A stretch of 64,000 nucleotides of DNA from Lachnospiraceae bacterium. GTDB taxonomy: Bacteria > Bacillota > Clostridia > Lachnospirales > Lachnospiraceae. Location: the NCBI GenBank assembly GCA_009911185.1, contig QXWW01000008.1, positions 1 to 64,000 of the forward strand, read 5' to 3'. A program made the position numbers and the translations under genes. The notes beneath the pieces were generated by a model that did not search any database, was not told the origin of the DNA, and saw only the letters and a list, made by a program, of their open reading frames with translations. Position 1 is the first letter of the stretch. Each line of letters opens with the position of its first letter. Shown one piece after another: positions 1-7,564 of this stretch.

Positions 1-45
1 AGTACACAAAATAAAGGGTATCTATCAGGTAAGTCACGCTTTCCA

Positions 46-1280
46 TTATGCTGCGTTTTCTTCCTTTTTACCTTCAAACTTCTGGAGTTTATTGTTTAAG
101 AACCGATGATATTTGTTGATATTTCTGCCTATCGCATACAGCATAAACTCTTTGTATACTTTATCTGCCCAACGGTGATGAAAGCGCCGGAAACCATCAT
201 TTTCTTTGATGTCACCAAAATGTCCTTCGGTCTGGATGGAACGGATCTGACGGTTTAGAATGCCTTTTTCATTTTGGATATTTGCATAGATCTTTCTTTC
301 AGTTCTTCCCAGCGCTCATTCATCTTCATGACTTTATTTTTATTGGCATCTTTTTCCGGGTTATATTTATACAGACATTCCGCTTTGTGCCCAAAGCCGC
401 TGCAGTCAGCGCATCCGTACACTTCCAGTGTTTGTGTATATTCTTCCATTTCTTTTTCTTCTGTGCGGATATGTCTCAGTTCCCTACCATCATGACAAAT
501 ATAATAACGTTCATCTTCAAATATCTGGGTTGTCATGTTGTAGTATTTTCCGATATTTTCTTGATAGGCACAGGTCTTTCTTTGTTCATGGTTTTGTAGT
601 TTGATATTACTTTCTATGTTGTGTTCTTTTAGGAACCGTAAGTTCTTTTCACTGCAATAGCCGCTGTCTGCGGTAGCTTCCTTTAAGATTTCACCAAACG
701 CATGGATGTGTTTTTGAATGACTAATCCGTCCTGTCATTACTTATGTAACCATGTATGATAAAGTAATTCTCTACGGCAATCTGAACATTATACGCTGGT
801 TTGGGCTGGCCATTCATCATGTGGGCATCTTTCATTCTTTGTCCCGTCTATAAAGAGCGGTTCTAACGTGACCAGGCCTTCTTTCTTTAACCGCCGCAGC
901 AATTGGTAATTCAGGTCATCCAAAATCTCAGAGGGAAGTTTTTTATTTATAAAATCATAAAAGGCGTCTCTTTTCGGCTGTTCCCCTTGTGTGAGTCGGA
1001 TAAATGCCAGATCCCGTTTACATAGTTCAACGATGCGGTCAATTTCACGGATGCCGCGCATGTTTGCATATGTGAGAACTCCATATTTCATGATCGGGTG
1101 AAACCCATGTTTCCCCTTGCCAGAATACTGGGCTAATAAAGCCGAAAAATCCATTTCCTCCATCACTTTTTTAAGGGTAAAGACTGGATCGTCATCAGGT
1201 AAACGCAATTCAGAAAATTAAAAGTTGATTTTCTGTTGCCCTAATTTAAAAAATTCGTTATAATACTTATTGTTTTGCAT
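46..1280 (-). pseudogene. IS1182-family transposase, decayed copy
   Basis: Reading down from an ATG at 1280 gives the typical IS1182 N-terminus (MQNNKYYNEFFKLG), then an in-frame TAA at about 1217-1219, after which the same frame continues (RLPDDDPVF...). The catalytic region is cut short after the IDGTK motif near 840: the next recognisable segment ([16 protein letters not shown]) is in another frame. From family knowledge a long central stretch is missing here. A second small deletion near 733 follows NDRTD, and one further frameshift lies near 285-295. The C-terminus (RQIRSIQTEGHFGDIKEN ... GRNINKYHRF) ends in a TAA at 46-48. The DDE nuclease core is therefore destroyed and the copy cannot make transposase. 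It is a relic of past IS activity. The left end of the element may lie outside the window; I could not define terminal repeats. Confidence 0.85.
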
Positions 1281-1357
1281 AGTTACATTATAACATGTAA
1301 CGGAGGGAAGATGGTTGTCGTTAGCCATCTTTTTTCTCTTTTATGGGGATCATTTAA

Positions 1358-1392
1358 GGAGGCATGTGACTGGTCTGAGTCACATGCCTCCC
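1358..1392. repeat. 13-bp inverted repeat, possible terminator
   Basis: GGAGGCATGTGAC and GTCACATGCCTCC form a perfect 13-bp stem with an 8-nt loop. It sits between the 3' end of the superoxide reductase-like gene and the dead transposase. Neither side has a real T-run, so it may be a weak terminator or an end structure of the old insertion. A second weaker hairpin with a T-run lies at about 1308-1337. Confidence 0.45.
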
Positions 1393-1460
1393 TGTTTAGG
1401 ACTGACTATTAACCGACAACCTCATTTTCAACTCGCGTAAAATGCGTATTCTCTTATCAT

Positions 1461-1829
1461 TTACTCAATCTCTTTCTTCCAAAGCCCGTGCAGATTACAA
1501 TATTCGTAGGCCGCCACAGGTTTGTCCCCGGAATTTAATAAAAACTCCGCTTGCGGCTGATCTCCAGGAGAAAGTATTCTCAGATAACCTCCCTGCTCTG
1601 TCTCCAGGTAAATCCACATAATATAATGCTCCTCCAACATAGGATGCTCCAGCTCTCCCACTTTCACCTGTACCCTGTCATTTTGTTCTGTAACAACCGG
1701 AACATGTTTTTCTCCAGCAGCATCCGCTGTATTCGCCTGCAATTCCCGAAACGTTTTTTCTCCTTCATGTTTTCCTGGCACAAGCTCCATTGCCACACTT
1801 AAGCATTCGCCGCACTTATAAAATTTCAT
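1461..1829 (-). CDS. Superoxide reductase-like (desulfoferrodoxin/neelaredoxin) protein
   Basis: A 122-residue protein of the desulfoferrodoxin/neelaredoxin family, cytosolic enzymes that reduce superoxide to hydrogen peroxide in anaerobes using rubredoxin as electron donor. The catalytic iron-site signatures are all present: GEKHVPVV, EHPMLEEHYIMW and the C-terminal CNLHGLW, which supply the His4-Cys ligands. The N-terminal desulforedoxin-type iron site is degraded: one CxxC pair (YKCGEC) remains but the family's later CC pair and following CGQPM-like segment are absent, so only the catalytic centre should bind iron. The start at 1829 is chosen because AGGAGG lies 7 bases upstream; an in-frame extension to 1913 has no such site and does not match the family. 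It is monocistronic by position. Confidence 0.88.
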   Translation of the reverse strand: MKFYKCGECLSVAMELVPGKHEGEKTFRELQANTADAAGEKHVPVVTEQNDRVQVKVGELEHPMLEEHYIMWIYLETEQGGYLRILSPGDQPQAEFLLNSGDKPVAAYEYCNLHGLWKKEIE

Positions 1830-2346
1830 GTTTTCTTCCTCCTTTTGCAAACACGCAGTTCTTACTTTATAGTTATCGTTGAAAGTATACCCAAATATAA
1901 ACGTAAATATCACAAAGTCCGCATATTATCTCTTTTCCTTCTCATTCCCTAAATTCTAAATAATTAAGGCGCATGATAGAAAAATTCACAATCATATGTT
2001 AAAATAACATAAAAAACTAAAGAAAGCAAAAGGGGAACGCAGGATGAATCATACCGGGATAAACTTGAAACGTAAAAATAAAAAAATACAAAAGAGAACG
2101 TGATTATCTCCATTCTTTTTCCACAACACTTTTAGTCTCAATTATAGTATGCCTAATTTGCGACGCTGCAATATCCGGTCATTTCACACGGTCGCTTATT
2201 GCTTTTGCAGAGTTGATATCTATTCCGGGTATCCTTCTGGAAATTTTGTGCAGAGCGCCCTCATCCCCTCCACACTCTTATGTGAAAGAGACGAAGAAAG
2301 CTGTGCCGTTGCAGAAATAATCTCTTATAAATGTTTCTTTACTGTC
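1830..2346. other. Intergenic, no confident gene
   Basis: AT-rich spacer between the superoxide reductase-like gene and the peptidoglycan-binding protein gene. A 19-codon reading frame on the plus strand (2044-2103, rich in Lys) has a weak ribosome site and no recognisable homology. The longer plus-strand frame from 2149 overlaps the 3' end of the neighbouring gene and looks non-coding. I see no convincing RNA gene. Confidence 0.5.
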
Positions 2347-3615
2347 TTAATTCAATTCTGCAATTCTCGTAACTCCTACATAAATTTCTGATATCTTATA
2401 CCAGGTAGCATAGTCGACCACGCCCGTTTGAGGCAATCCGAACACAGACTGGAACTGTTTTACCGCCCTCTGTGTTGCCGGACCAAAGGAGCCGTCGGCG
2501 CTGATTCTTGGAATCGACGAATATACCTGAGCAATTCGATTCAACTGTTCCTGCATCTGCCGAACCTTACTTCCGCTGGAACCAATCGTAAGATTCTCTC
2601 TGGGCCACGACGCCGGAATCCCGGAAATCTCTTCTGCCTCATTGATGTACATATCGCTGCCATAGTAGTAACGCAGGATTTCAATGGCAGAATAATTCTG
2701 ATCCCCCAAATATTTAGAACCCCATTGACTCAGCCAGTTTGGACAAGTAACACGCTGTCCGTCACAGTACTGTGTCAGAATAGGCTGGCGGACATTTGGC
2801 CTGGAGAGGAAATTGCCAAACATCTCATCTACCGCTCTGGAAATGCTGTTAAAATAATTCCTGCCATATACCCATTTATGGTCATAAGCTGTAGACGATG
2901 TAATCGTAAAATCATAACCTTTATTCCGATACCACTCCGTATACACACGATTCAATGTAAAAGACATAATTGCAAGAATATTCGCGCGAATGGTGCTGTC
3001 CGGCCAGGTAGCGTAAATCTCACTGGAGGCCACATTTTTAATGTAATCCTTGTATCTTACATAATAATCATTCGCTGTAGAATCCCCCGGCGTACCATCA
3101 TGAACCACCACATATTCCGGCACCACGACCCTGCTTAATACGATCTCTCCGCTCTCATCCACCGGTTTAATTTCTGCTTCTGCAATCTTGGGCGGGAAAT
3201 TTCCAAACAGCGTATTTGCCGGAATTACTATATTCTTATTCTCCTCTGACACCTCCAACGGCTCCATCCTCACATTCTGTAAAGACAGCTCGCCGGAAAA
3301 AACATCCACCCCTTCAATATTCACCGGGCGATATCCTTCCGCTTCTACCTGCACCGTATACTCCGCATAAGGCTGGTTTTGCTGTTCCGGCTCCATACTG
3401 TATTCCAAAGGCGGCGCTGCCAACGTCAAGACTTCTGACTGTCCTTCCGCATTTGTGGAAATCTGTTCCAGCGCGCTTTCCGGATCTCCCGTATAAGATA
3501 TCGTCACCTTTGCATTTTCCACCGGAATCAAACCGATGGAAGAAGTTACCTGAATTTTCATGGTTCCGTTATCTACATGCTCCACCTGCATTCCCCGCAA
3601 ATTTTGTCTCTGCAT
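2347..3615 (-). CDS. SpoIID-like, peptidoglycan-binding domain protein
   Basis: A 422-residue protein of a family common in Lachnospiraceae. Residues about 1-120 resemble a regulatory beta-sandwich (statherin-like repeats of the kind seen in carboxypeptidase regulatory domains). The middle, about 175-340, is SpoIID-like: VVVPEYVVVH, DYIKNVASSEIY, LNRVYTEWYRNKGYDFTIT, and a QYCDGQ...LSQWGS motif. The C-terminus, about 350-422, is a PG_binding_1 domain (SGSKVRQMQEQLNRI, DGSFGPATQRAVKQFQ, GVVDYATWYKI). No signal peptide is visible, so it may act in the forespore or mother cell or leave by another route. The start at 3615 follows AAGAGGTG; the in-frame extension to 3690 lacks a ribosome site. Role in cortex or spore-wall remodelling is an inference. 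Confidence 0.8.
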   Translation of the reverse strand: MQRQNLRGMQVEHVDNGTMKIQVTSSIGLIPVENAKVTISYTGDPESALEQISTNAEGQSEVLTLAAPPLEYSMEPEQQNQPYAEYTVQVEAEGYRPVNIEGVDVFSGELSLQNVRMEPLEVSEENKNIVIPANTLFGNFPPKIAEAEIKPVDESGEIVLSRVVVPEYVVVHDGTPGDSTANDYYVRYKDYIKNVASSEIYATWPDSTIRANILAIMSFTLNRVYTEWYRNKGYDFTITSSTAYDHKWVYGRNYFNSISRAVDEMFGNFLSRPNVRQPILTQYCDGQRVTCPNWLSQWGSKYLGDQNYSAIEILRYYYGSDMYINEAEEISGIPASWPRENLTIGSSGSKVRQMQEQLNRIAQVYSSIPRISADGSFGPATQRAVKQFQSVFGLPQTGVVDYATWYKISEIYVGVTRIAELN

Positions 3616-3951
3616 AATGCACCTCTTATTTTCTAAACTTATTGATAGTTTATGCCGGAATCCTGAAAACGTACTAATTGACGGCGGCAAAATGATAAAA
3701 CATAACAGAACTGCCGCCTGTGAAGTATCACAGATTTCTCACTGGCAATCGGAAAACAATATATTTTCCTCGAACAAGCCCACTGCAACTCCTATGGCCA
3801 CGTAATCAATACCGCTGAAAAATCCCTGCTCGCTTAAAATAATATACGACGTCCCGGCTGATAGATGGAACCCGATTTTATTAGGGCATGTCCGAAAACC
3901 ACTTAAACGTGAATTTTCAACAGTCCCCTCAAACAAAAGAAAACCGCACAC
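3616..3951. other. Intergenic upstream of the peptidoglycan-binding protein gene
   Basis: No credible gene. A minus-strand frame covering 3739-4086 has no family features and crosses a terminator hairpin, so I treat it as chance. At 3884-3900 the sequence GGGCATGTCCGAAAACC resembles the end of the MITE-like element at 22077-22211, but no matching second end was found here. Confidence 0.5.
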
Positions 3952-3990
3952 GGGCGCACTTATTTTTCTTCTATAGAAAATTACTTTCCT
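3952..3990 (+). repeat. Dispersed intergenic repeat, copy A (partial)
   Basis: Contains GGGCGCACTTATTTTTC, TTCTATAGAAAA and TTACTTTC in the same order as the end segment of copy D at 50695-50725. Only this end segment is present. It abuts the terminator hairpin at 4002-4041. Confidence 0.55.
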
Positions 3991-3993
3991 CAG

Positions 3994-4041
3994 AAAAAAA
4001 TAGCTATGACACTTGTCTCTCGAAAGACAAGCGTCATAGCT
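3994..4041 (-). terminator. Rho-independent terminator
   Basis: AGCTATGACACTTGTCT pairs with AGACAAGCGTCATAGCT (one G-U pair) around a short loop at 4002-4041. On the minus strand it is followed by a T-run (complement of 3994-4000). It lies downstream of the small membrane protein gene and would end minus-strand transcription from the ilvE side. Confidence 0.85.
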
Positions 4042-4172
4042 GAAAACGATACTGCAGAAGCACTCTCTGAGCGGAAGATGTTTCATTCTTTTTCAGGCGC
4101 CAATACACCCCTGCGCATGGCAAAACCACGCTCTGTAAACACATCGGACAGACCGGCGCAATGAGAAACTTC

Positions 4173-4355
4173 TCAGACCTGTACGCACTGCGGAGCAATC
4201 GTCTCGTTGAAACTGATATGCCGCTGTTCCATTTGCAGTTTTCTGGCGCATAGCGCGCCGCTGATACAAATTGCCAGCACAGCGATGGTAAACACTACCA
4301 TATTTCCACGTTTCTTCGTTTCATTAATATCTGCAAATTCATCTCTTTTTTTCAT
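4173..4355 (-). CDS. Small single-span membrane protein, unknown function
   Basis: A 60-residue protein with a charged N-terminus (MKKRDEFADINETKKRG), one hydrophobic span (about residues 19-36, MVVFTIAVLAICISGALC) and a short polar tail. I do not recognise the family. The ATG at 4355 has GGAAAGAG upstream; an in-frame GTG/ATG-type extension to 4397 is possible. It lies 142 bases after ilvE on the same strand and just before a strong terminator, so it may be the last gene of the ilvE transcript. Its small size leaves some doubt that it is translated. Confidence 0.5.
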   Translation of the reverse strand: MKKRDEFADINETKKRGNMVVFTIAVLAICISGALCARKLQMEQRHISFNETIAPQCVQV

Positions 4356-4497
4356 TGTATATTCACTCTTTCCTGTCTGATAACGGTATTCTATCATTAG
4401 TTTATTGAAAAATCTTTAATTTCATTCTATGATTTTCTTAAATAATTATAAAAAGAAACACACGCAGACATTACCCCGACAGTCCAATACCCATACG

Positions 4498-5562
4498 TTA
4501 TTTAACTTCTCTGGTCCAGCCGTATTTATCCTCCACATCTCCCCATTGGATGCCAGTCAGGTAGTCGTATAATTTCTGCGTCAAGTCGCCGATCTTAAAA
4601 TCATTTACAGTGACTACATCATCCTTATACATAAATTCTCCGACCGGAGAGATTACGGCTGCCGTTCCGGTTCCAAAAGCCTCTTCCAAACTTCCGTCAT
4701 GACCTGCTTTCATCAGATCATCCACGGACAAATGCGTTTCGTTTACTTTATAGCCCCAGTCTTTTAATATATGAATGATGGAATCTCTGGTAACGCCGGG
4801 AAGCACAGTTCCTTCGGTAGGCGCCGTATATATCTCGCCATTAATTTTGAACATGATATTCATAGTTCCCACTTCTTCTACGTATTTCCTGTTTACTCCA
4901 TCTAACCAAAGTACCTGCGTGCATCCTTTCTCCTCTGCCCGAACCTGCCCTAAAATGGAGGCTGCATAATTGCCGCCGCATTTTGTATCTCCGGTACCTC
5001 CCTTTACGGCGCGCACTAACTCATCCTCTACAAGAATTTTTACGGGATTCATACCTTCCGGATAATATGCGCCTACCGGACAGCAAATTACCATAAATTT
5101 ATAAGAAACCGCCATATGCACGCCCAGCGCTGACTCCGTTGCAAACACAAAGGGGCGGATGTAAAGGGAAGTTCCCGGCTCAGAGGGAATCCAGTCCTTT
5201 TCTATTTTCACCAATTCCTCCACTGCTTCCACAAACATGTCCTCCGGAAATCCCGGCATACACAGTCTGGCGTTGGAATTAATCATTCTCCTGGCATTCA
5301 TTTCCGGACGAAACAGCAGAATCTTATTCTCCTTCGTACGGTATGCCTTCAATCCCTCAAACGTTTCCTGGGCATAATGCAGGGTCACACAGGAGGGACT
5401 GATTTCTACTGGCCCATAAGGCTCAATTCTGGCGTCATGCCAGCCCGTGCCCTTATCCCAGTCCATCACAAACATATAGTCTGTCATATACTTGCCAAAT
5501 CCAAGATTACTCTGGTCTGGTTTTTCTTTTAATACGTCTCTTTTTACGAATTTGATATCCAT
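4498..5562 (-). CDS. ilvE: Branched-chain amino acid aminotransferase
   Basis: A 354-residue PLP enzyme of fold type IV that interconverts Val, Leu and Ile with their 2-keto acids using glutamate/2-oxoglutarate. Seen motifs: FGKYMTDYMFVMDW near the N-terminus, LHYAQETFEGLKAYR, the Schiff-base Lys in GTGDTKCGGNYAAS, and the C-terminal EEAFGTGTAAVISPVGEF loop that holds the cofactor phosphate. Length fits the longer bacterial BCAT2-like group. The start is supported by AGGAGG-like sequence just upstream. ilvN and ilvB lie about 1.5 kb away on the same strand but with two other genes between, so this is a separate unit. No T-box or leader peptide was seen. Confidence 0.96.
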   Translation of the reverse strand: MDIKFVKRDVLKEKPDQSNLGFGKYMTDYMFVMDWDKGTGWHDARIEPYGPVEISPSCVTLHYAQETFEGLKAYRTKENKILLFRPEMNARRMINSNARLCMPGFPEDMFVEAVEELVKIEKDWIPSEPGTSLYIRPFVFATESALGVHMAVSYKFMVICCPVGAYYPEGMNPVKILVEDELVRAVKGGTGDTKCGGNYAASILGQVRAEEKGCTQVLWLDGVNRKYVEEVGTMNIMFKINGEIYTAPTEGTVLPGVTRDSIIHILKDWGYKVNETHLSVDDLMKAGHDGSLEEAFGTGTAAVISPVGEFMYKDDVVTVNDFKIGDLTQKLYDYLTGIQWGDVEDKYGWTREVK

Positions 5563-5601
5563 AATCCTTCCTCCATCCTGTTCTTCTCTTTGCTTTTATC
5601 A

Positions 5602-5630
5602 ATTATTATACTTTTTTTGTACGCTGTCAA
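5602..5630 (-). promoter_or_regulatory. Candidate sigma-A promoter of ilvE
   Basis: On the minus strand TTGACA (complement of 5625-5630) is followed 17 bases later by AATAAT (complement of 5602-5607). A TATAAT sequence is also present but only 14 bases from the -35, so the exact -10 is uncertain. Confidence 0.5.
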
Positions 5631-5738
5631 GATTATTCTTATGGCTTATACACTTTATAACTTTTTTTCATAATCTGGTATGCAAATTCCATAAAATGTT
5701 GTATACTTTATTTAACTATACAGCAAAGGAGAATTATT

Positions 5739-6254
5739 ATGCATCAATTTCAACCATACCCTGTGGATCTGTTAGAACTTAATCCGTTTACTAAAATATC
5801 CAGTGAATGGATGCTGATTACTGCCGGCAATCAGGAAAAATCCAACGCCATGACGGCAAGCTGGGGCGGGTTAGGCGTTCTTTGGGGGAAAAATGTTGCT
5901 TTCATCTTTGTTCGGAAAAACAGATATACCAAAGAATTTATAGATAAAGAAGCATATTTTTCCTGCAGCTTTTTTGATAAAAAATATAAAAACGACCTGA
6001 AATATTTCGGCGTTGTGTCCGGCAGACAGGAGGATAAATTTAAAATCTCCGGCCTGACCGTCAACTTCAAAGACAATATTCCGTATATCGATGAAGGAAA
6101 TTTCATTTGTCTATGTAAAAAAATGGCGGCTGTTCCTATTACAGAGGCACATTTCCTGGATCCGGAAATCAAAGAAAAATGGTATTCCGGCAAAGACGAG
6201 GGGAATCTGCATACACTGTATGTAGGAGAAATTTTAAATGTACTGGCGAGATAA
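5739..6254 (+). CDS. Flavin reductase-like (FMN-binding) family protein
   Basis: A 171-residue protein with the split-barrel flavin reductase-like fold: SEWMLITAGNQEKSNAMTASWGGLGVLWGKNVA is the characteristic FMN-phosphate region (NAMTASWG), followed by RYTKEFID and a FGVVSGRQEDKF segment. Members bind FMN and either reduce it or pass electrons; the substrate cannot be told from sequence. It is transcribed away from ilvE from a shared 176-bp spacer. The ATG follows AAAGGAG at 8 bases. It is the only plus-strand gene in the first 21 kb, and the next gene runs toward it. Confidence 0.82.
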   Translation: MHQFQPYPVDLLELNPFTKISSEWMLITAGNQEKSNAMTASWGGLGVLWGKNVAFIFVRKNRYTKEFIDKEAYFSCSFFDKKYKNDLKYFGVVSGRQEDKFKISGLTVNFKDNIPYIDEGNFICLCKKMAAVPITEAHFLDPEIKEKWYSGKDEGNLHTLYVGEILNVLAR

Positions 6255-6469
6255 TTGCCGTTTTTTCCATAAACTGGCAAACCTGCTAGTTTAAGCCAGG
6301 CAAGTATAGGAGCTGTTGCAGGAGTGGATCCCATCACAATGCAGCGGCTCTTTTTCGATATCAGGCGGCTTCCCAGCCTGAATAAGTTTAAATGAAATCG
6401 TTGTAAAGCCGTTTGCAAAATACCGGCCAGGTGATATCATCCTGCCTGTCTCACTCAGGTTTACGGCTT
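6255..6469. other. Convergent intergenic spacer
   Basis: Between the flavin reductase-like gene and the cysteine hydrolase gene, which run toward each other. Frames crossing it on the minus strand (for example ending at 6291) are continuations without homology that I recognise. No clear terminator hairpin with a T-run was found. Confidence 0.4.
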
Positions 6470-7000
6470 CTAGAGCGTTCCGACAATCTCTATCTGACAC
6501 ATTTCCATGGTAAGCAGCGCCGCTCTGTGTGATTTCACCGTAACGCCTGCACAGCAGCCAGCGTCCACCCGTATGGTATTCTCCGGCATGGCGGCTTTTA
6601 ATAACAGAGCGTTGCTCACCACGCAGATATCGGTACATAAGCCGACAAGCTCTATTTCCAATGACTGTTTCTTATTTTCCCGACACAGCAATTCCATCAA
6701 TTCCAGAGAACCGAAAGAAGGCTTATCGATGATATGGGCAGGCTCGGCGCGCTTTTCAATTTGCGGATGCAGTCTCCACCCTTCTGTATTTTTAACACAG
6801 TGAACCACAGGAAGTTTCCTGCCCTCGGCAGTTTGCAGATACTCTTCCCCGTGGGTATCTCTGGTTACATAAATATCTGATTTATCATAAGTACCCATCT
6901 TTTCAATCACCGGATTTACAATCGCCTGCGCCTCCATTGTCCCCAGCGCGCCGTCAATAAAATCCTTCTGCATATCCACTACAATTAAAATCCTGCGCAT
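6470..7000 (-). CDS. Isochorismatase-family cysteine hydrolase (nicotinamidase-like)
   Basis: A 176-residue member of the isochorismatase/nicotinamidase superfamily. The catalytic triad is visible: Asp in VVDMQKDF (residue about 9), Lys in IIDKPSFGS, and Cys in LVGLCTDICVVS. A TRDTHG motif matches the metal-ligand region of nicotinamidases. The likely reaction is hydrolysis of nicotinamide to nicotinate in NAD salvage, but other amidase activities in this family cannot be excluded, so no gene symbol is given. The start has AGGTGC-type sequence upstream. It sits 21 bases after ilvN on the same strand and could be read from the ilvBN transcript. Confidence 0.85.
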   Translation of the reverse strand: MRRILIVVDMQKDFIDGALGTMEAQAIVNPVIEKMGTYDKSDIYVTRDTHGEEYLQTAEGRKLPVVHCVKNTEGWRLHPQIEKRAEPAHIIDKPSFGSLELMELLCRENKKQSLEIELVGLCTDICVVSNALLLKAAMPENTIRVDAGCCAGVTVKSHRAALLTMEMCQIEIVGTL

Positions 7001-7021
7001 ACTGCACCTCCCACCCTGAAC

Positions 7022-7546
7022 TTATTTTCGAAAATACTCCGACCTGCCCGCGCAGGAAGTGCTGATGGACTCAATTGCCACGCCTCCGCCCCGCACAATT
7101 TCAATATGGCGAAATTTACTTTTGAGCAGGTCAATCAATTCATTATTGCGCCGCTCCGTCATCTTACACTCCAACAGCAGGCTGTCTGTTCCAATATCAG
7201 ATACTTCCACCTGGAATACCTGCGCGATCTGGAACAGCTCCGCTTTGTCCGCCGCAGTACATTCCCTGATCTTAGCAAACAAAATCTCCTTCATATGAAT
7301 CGGTTTATCCGTAAAATCCATCACCTTAATCACTTCCACCATCCGGTTTAGCTGCTTTTTAATCTGCTCAAAAGTAATATCGTCGCTGGTCACGCATATG
7401 GTCATCCTTGATACCGTTTCATCCTCTGTGGTTCCCACGGTAAGACTCTGCATATTATAAGATTTTCCAGAAAAAAGACCGGAAATCTTCGCCAGAACAC
7501 CCACCTGATTTTCCACATACAATGCAATCCATCTGTTTTTCGTCAT
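7022..7546 (-). CDS. ilvN: Acetolactate synthase, regulatory (small) subunit
   Basis: A 174-residue small subunit that activates the catalytic subunit and confers valine feedback inhibition. The N-terminal ACT domain (about residues 5-75) shows WIALYVENQVGVLAKISGLFSGKSYNMQSLTVG; the C-terminal domain (about 80-160) has the typical KIREC...LLECKMTERRNNELIDLL and GGGVAIE segments. It begins 18 bases after ilvB, which indicates translational coupling in one operon. Confidence 0.95.
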   Translation of the reverse strand: MTKNRWIALYVENQVGVLAKISGLFSGKSYNMQSLTVGTTEDETVSRMTICVTSDDITFEQIKKQLNRMVEVIKVMDFTDKPIHMKEILFAKIRECTAADKAELFQIAQVFQVEVSDIGTDSLLLECKMTERRNNELIDLLKSKFRHIEIVRGGGVAIESISTSCAGRSEYFRK

Positions 7547-7564
7547 GATTCCTGTCCCCTTTCT

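Noticed and set aside
2428-3138. 236-codon plus-strand frame
   Set aside because: Antisense shadow of the peptidoglycan-binding protein gene; no family features, no ribosome site.
3739-4086. 115-codon minus-strand frame
   Set aside because: Runs through a terminator hairpin and a repeat; composition is not protein-like.
5831-6418. 195-codon minus-strand frame
   Set aside because: Mostly opposite the flavin reductase-like gene, which has clear motifs; this one has none.
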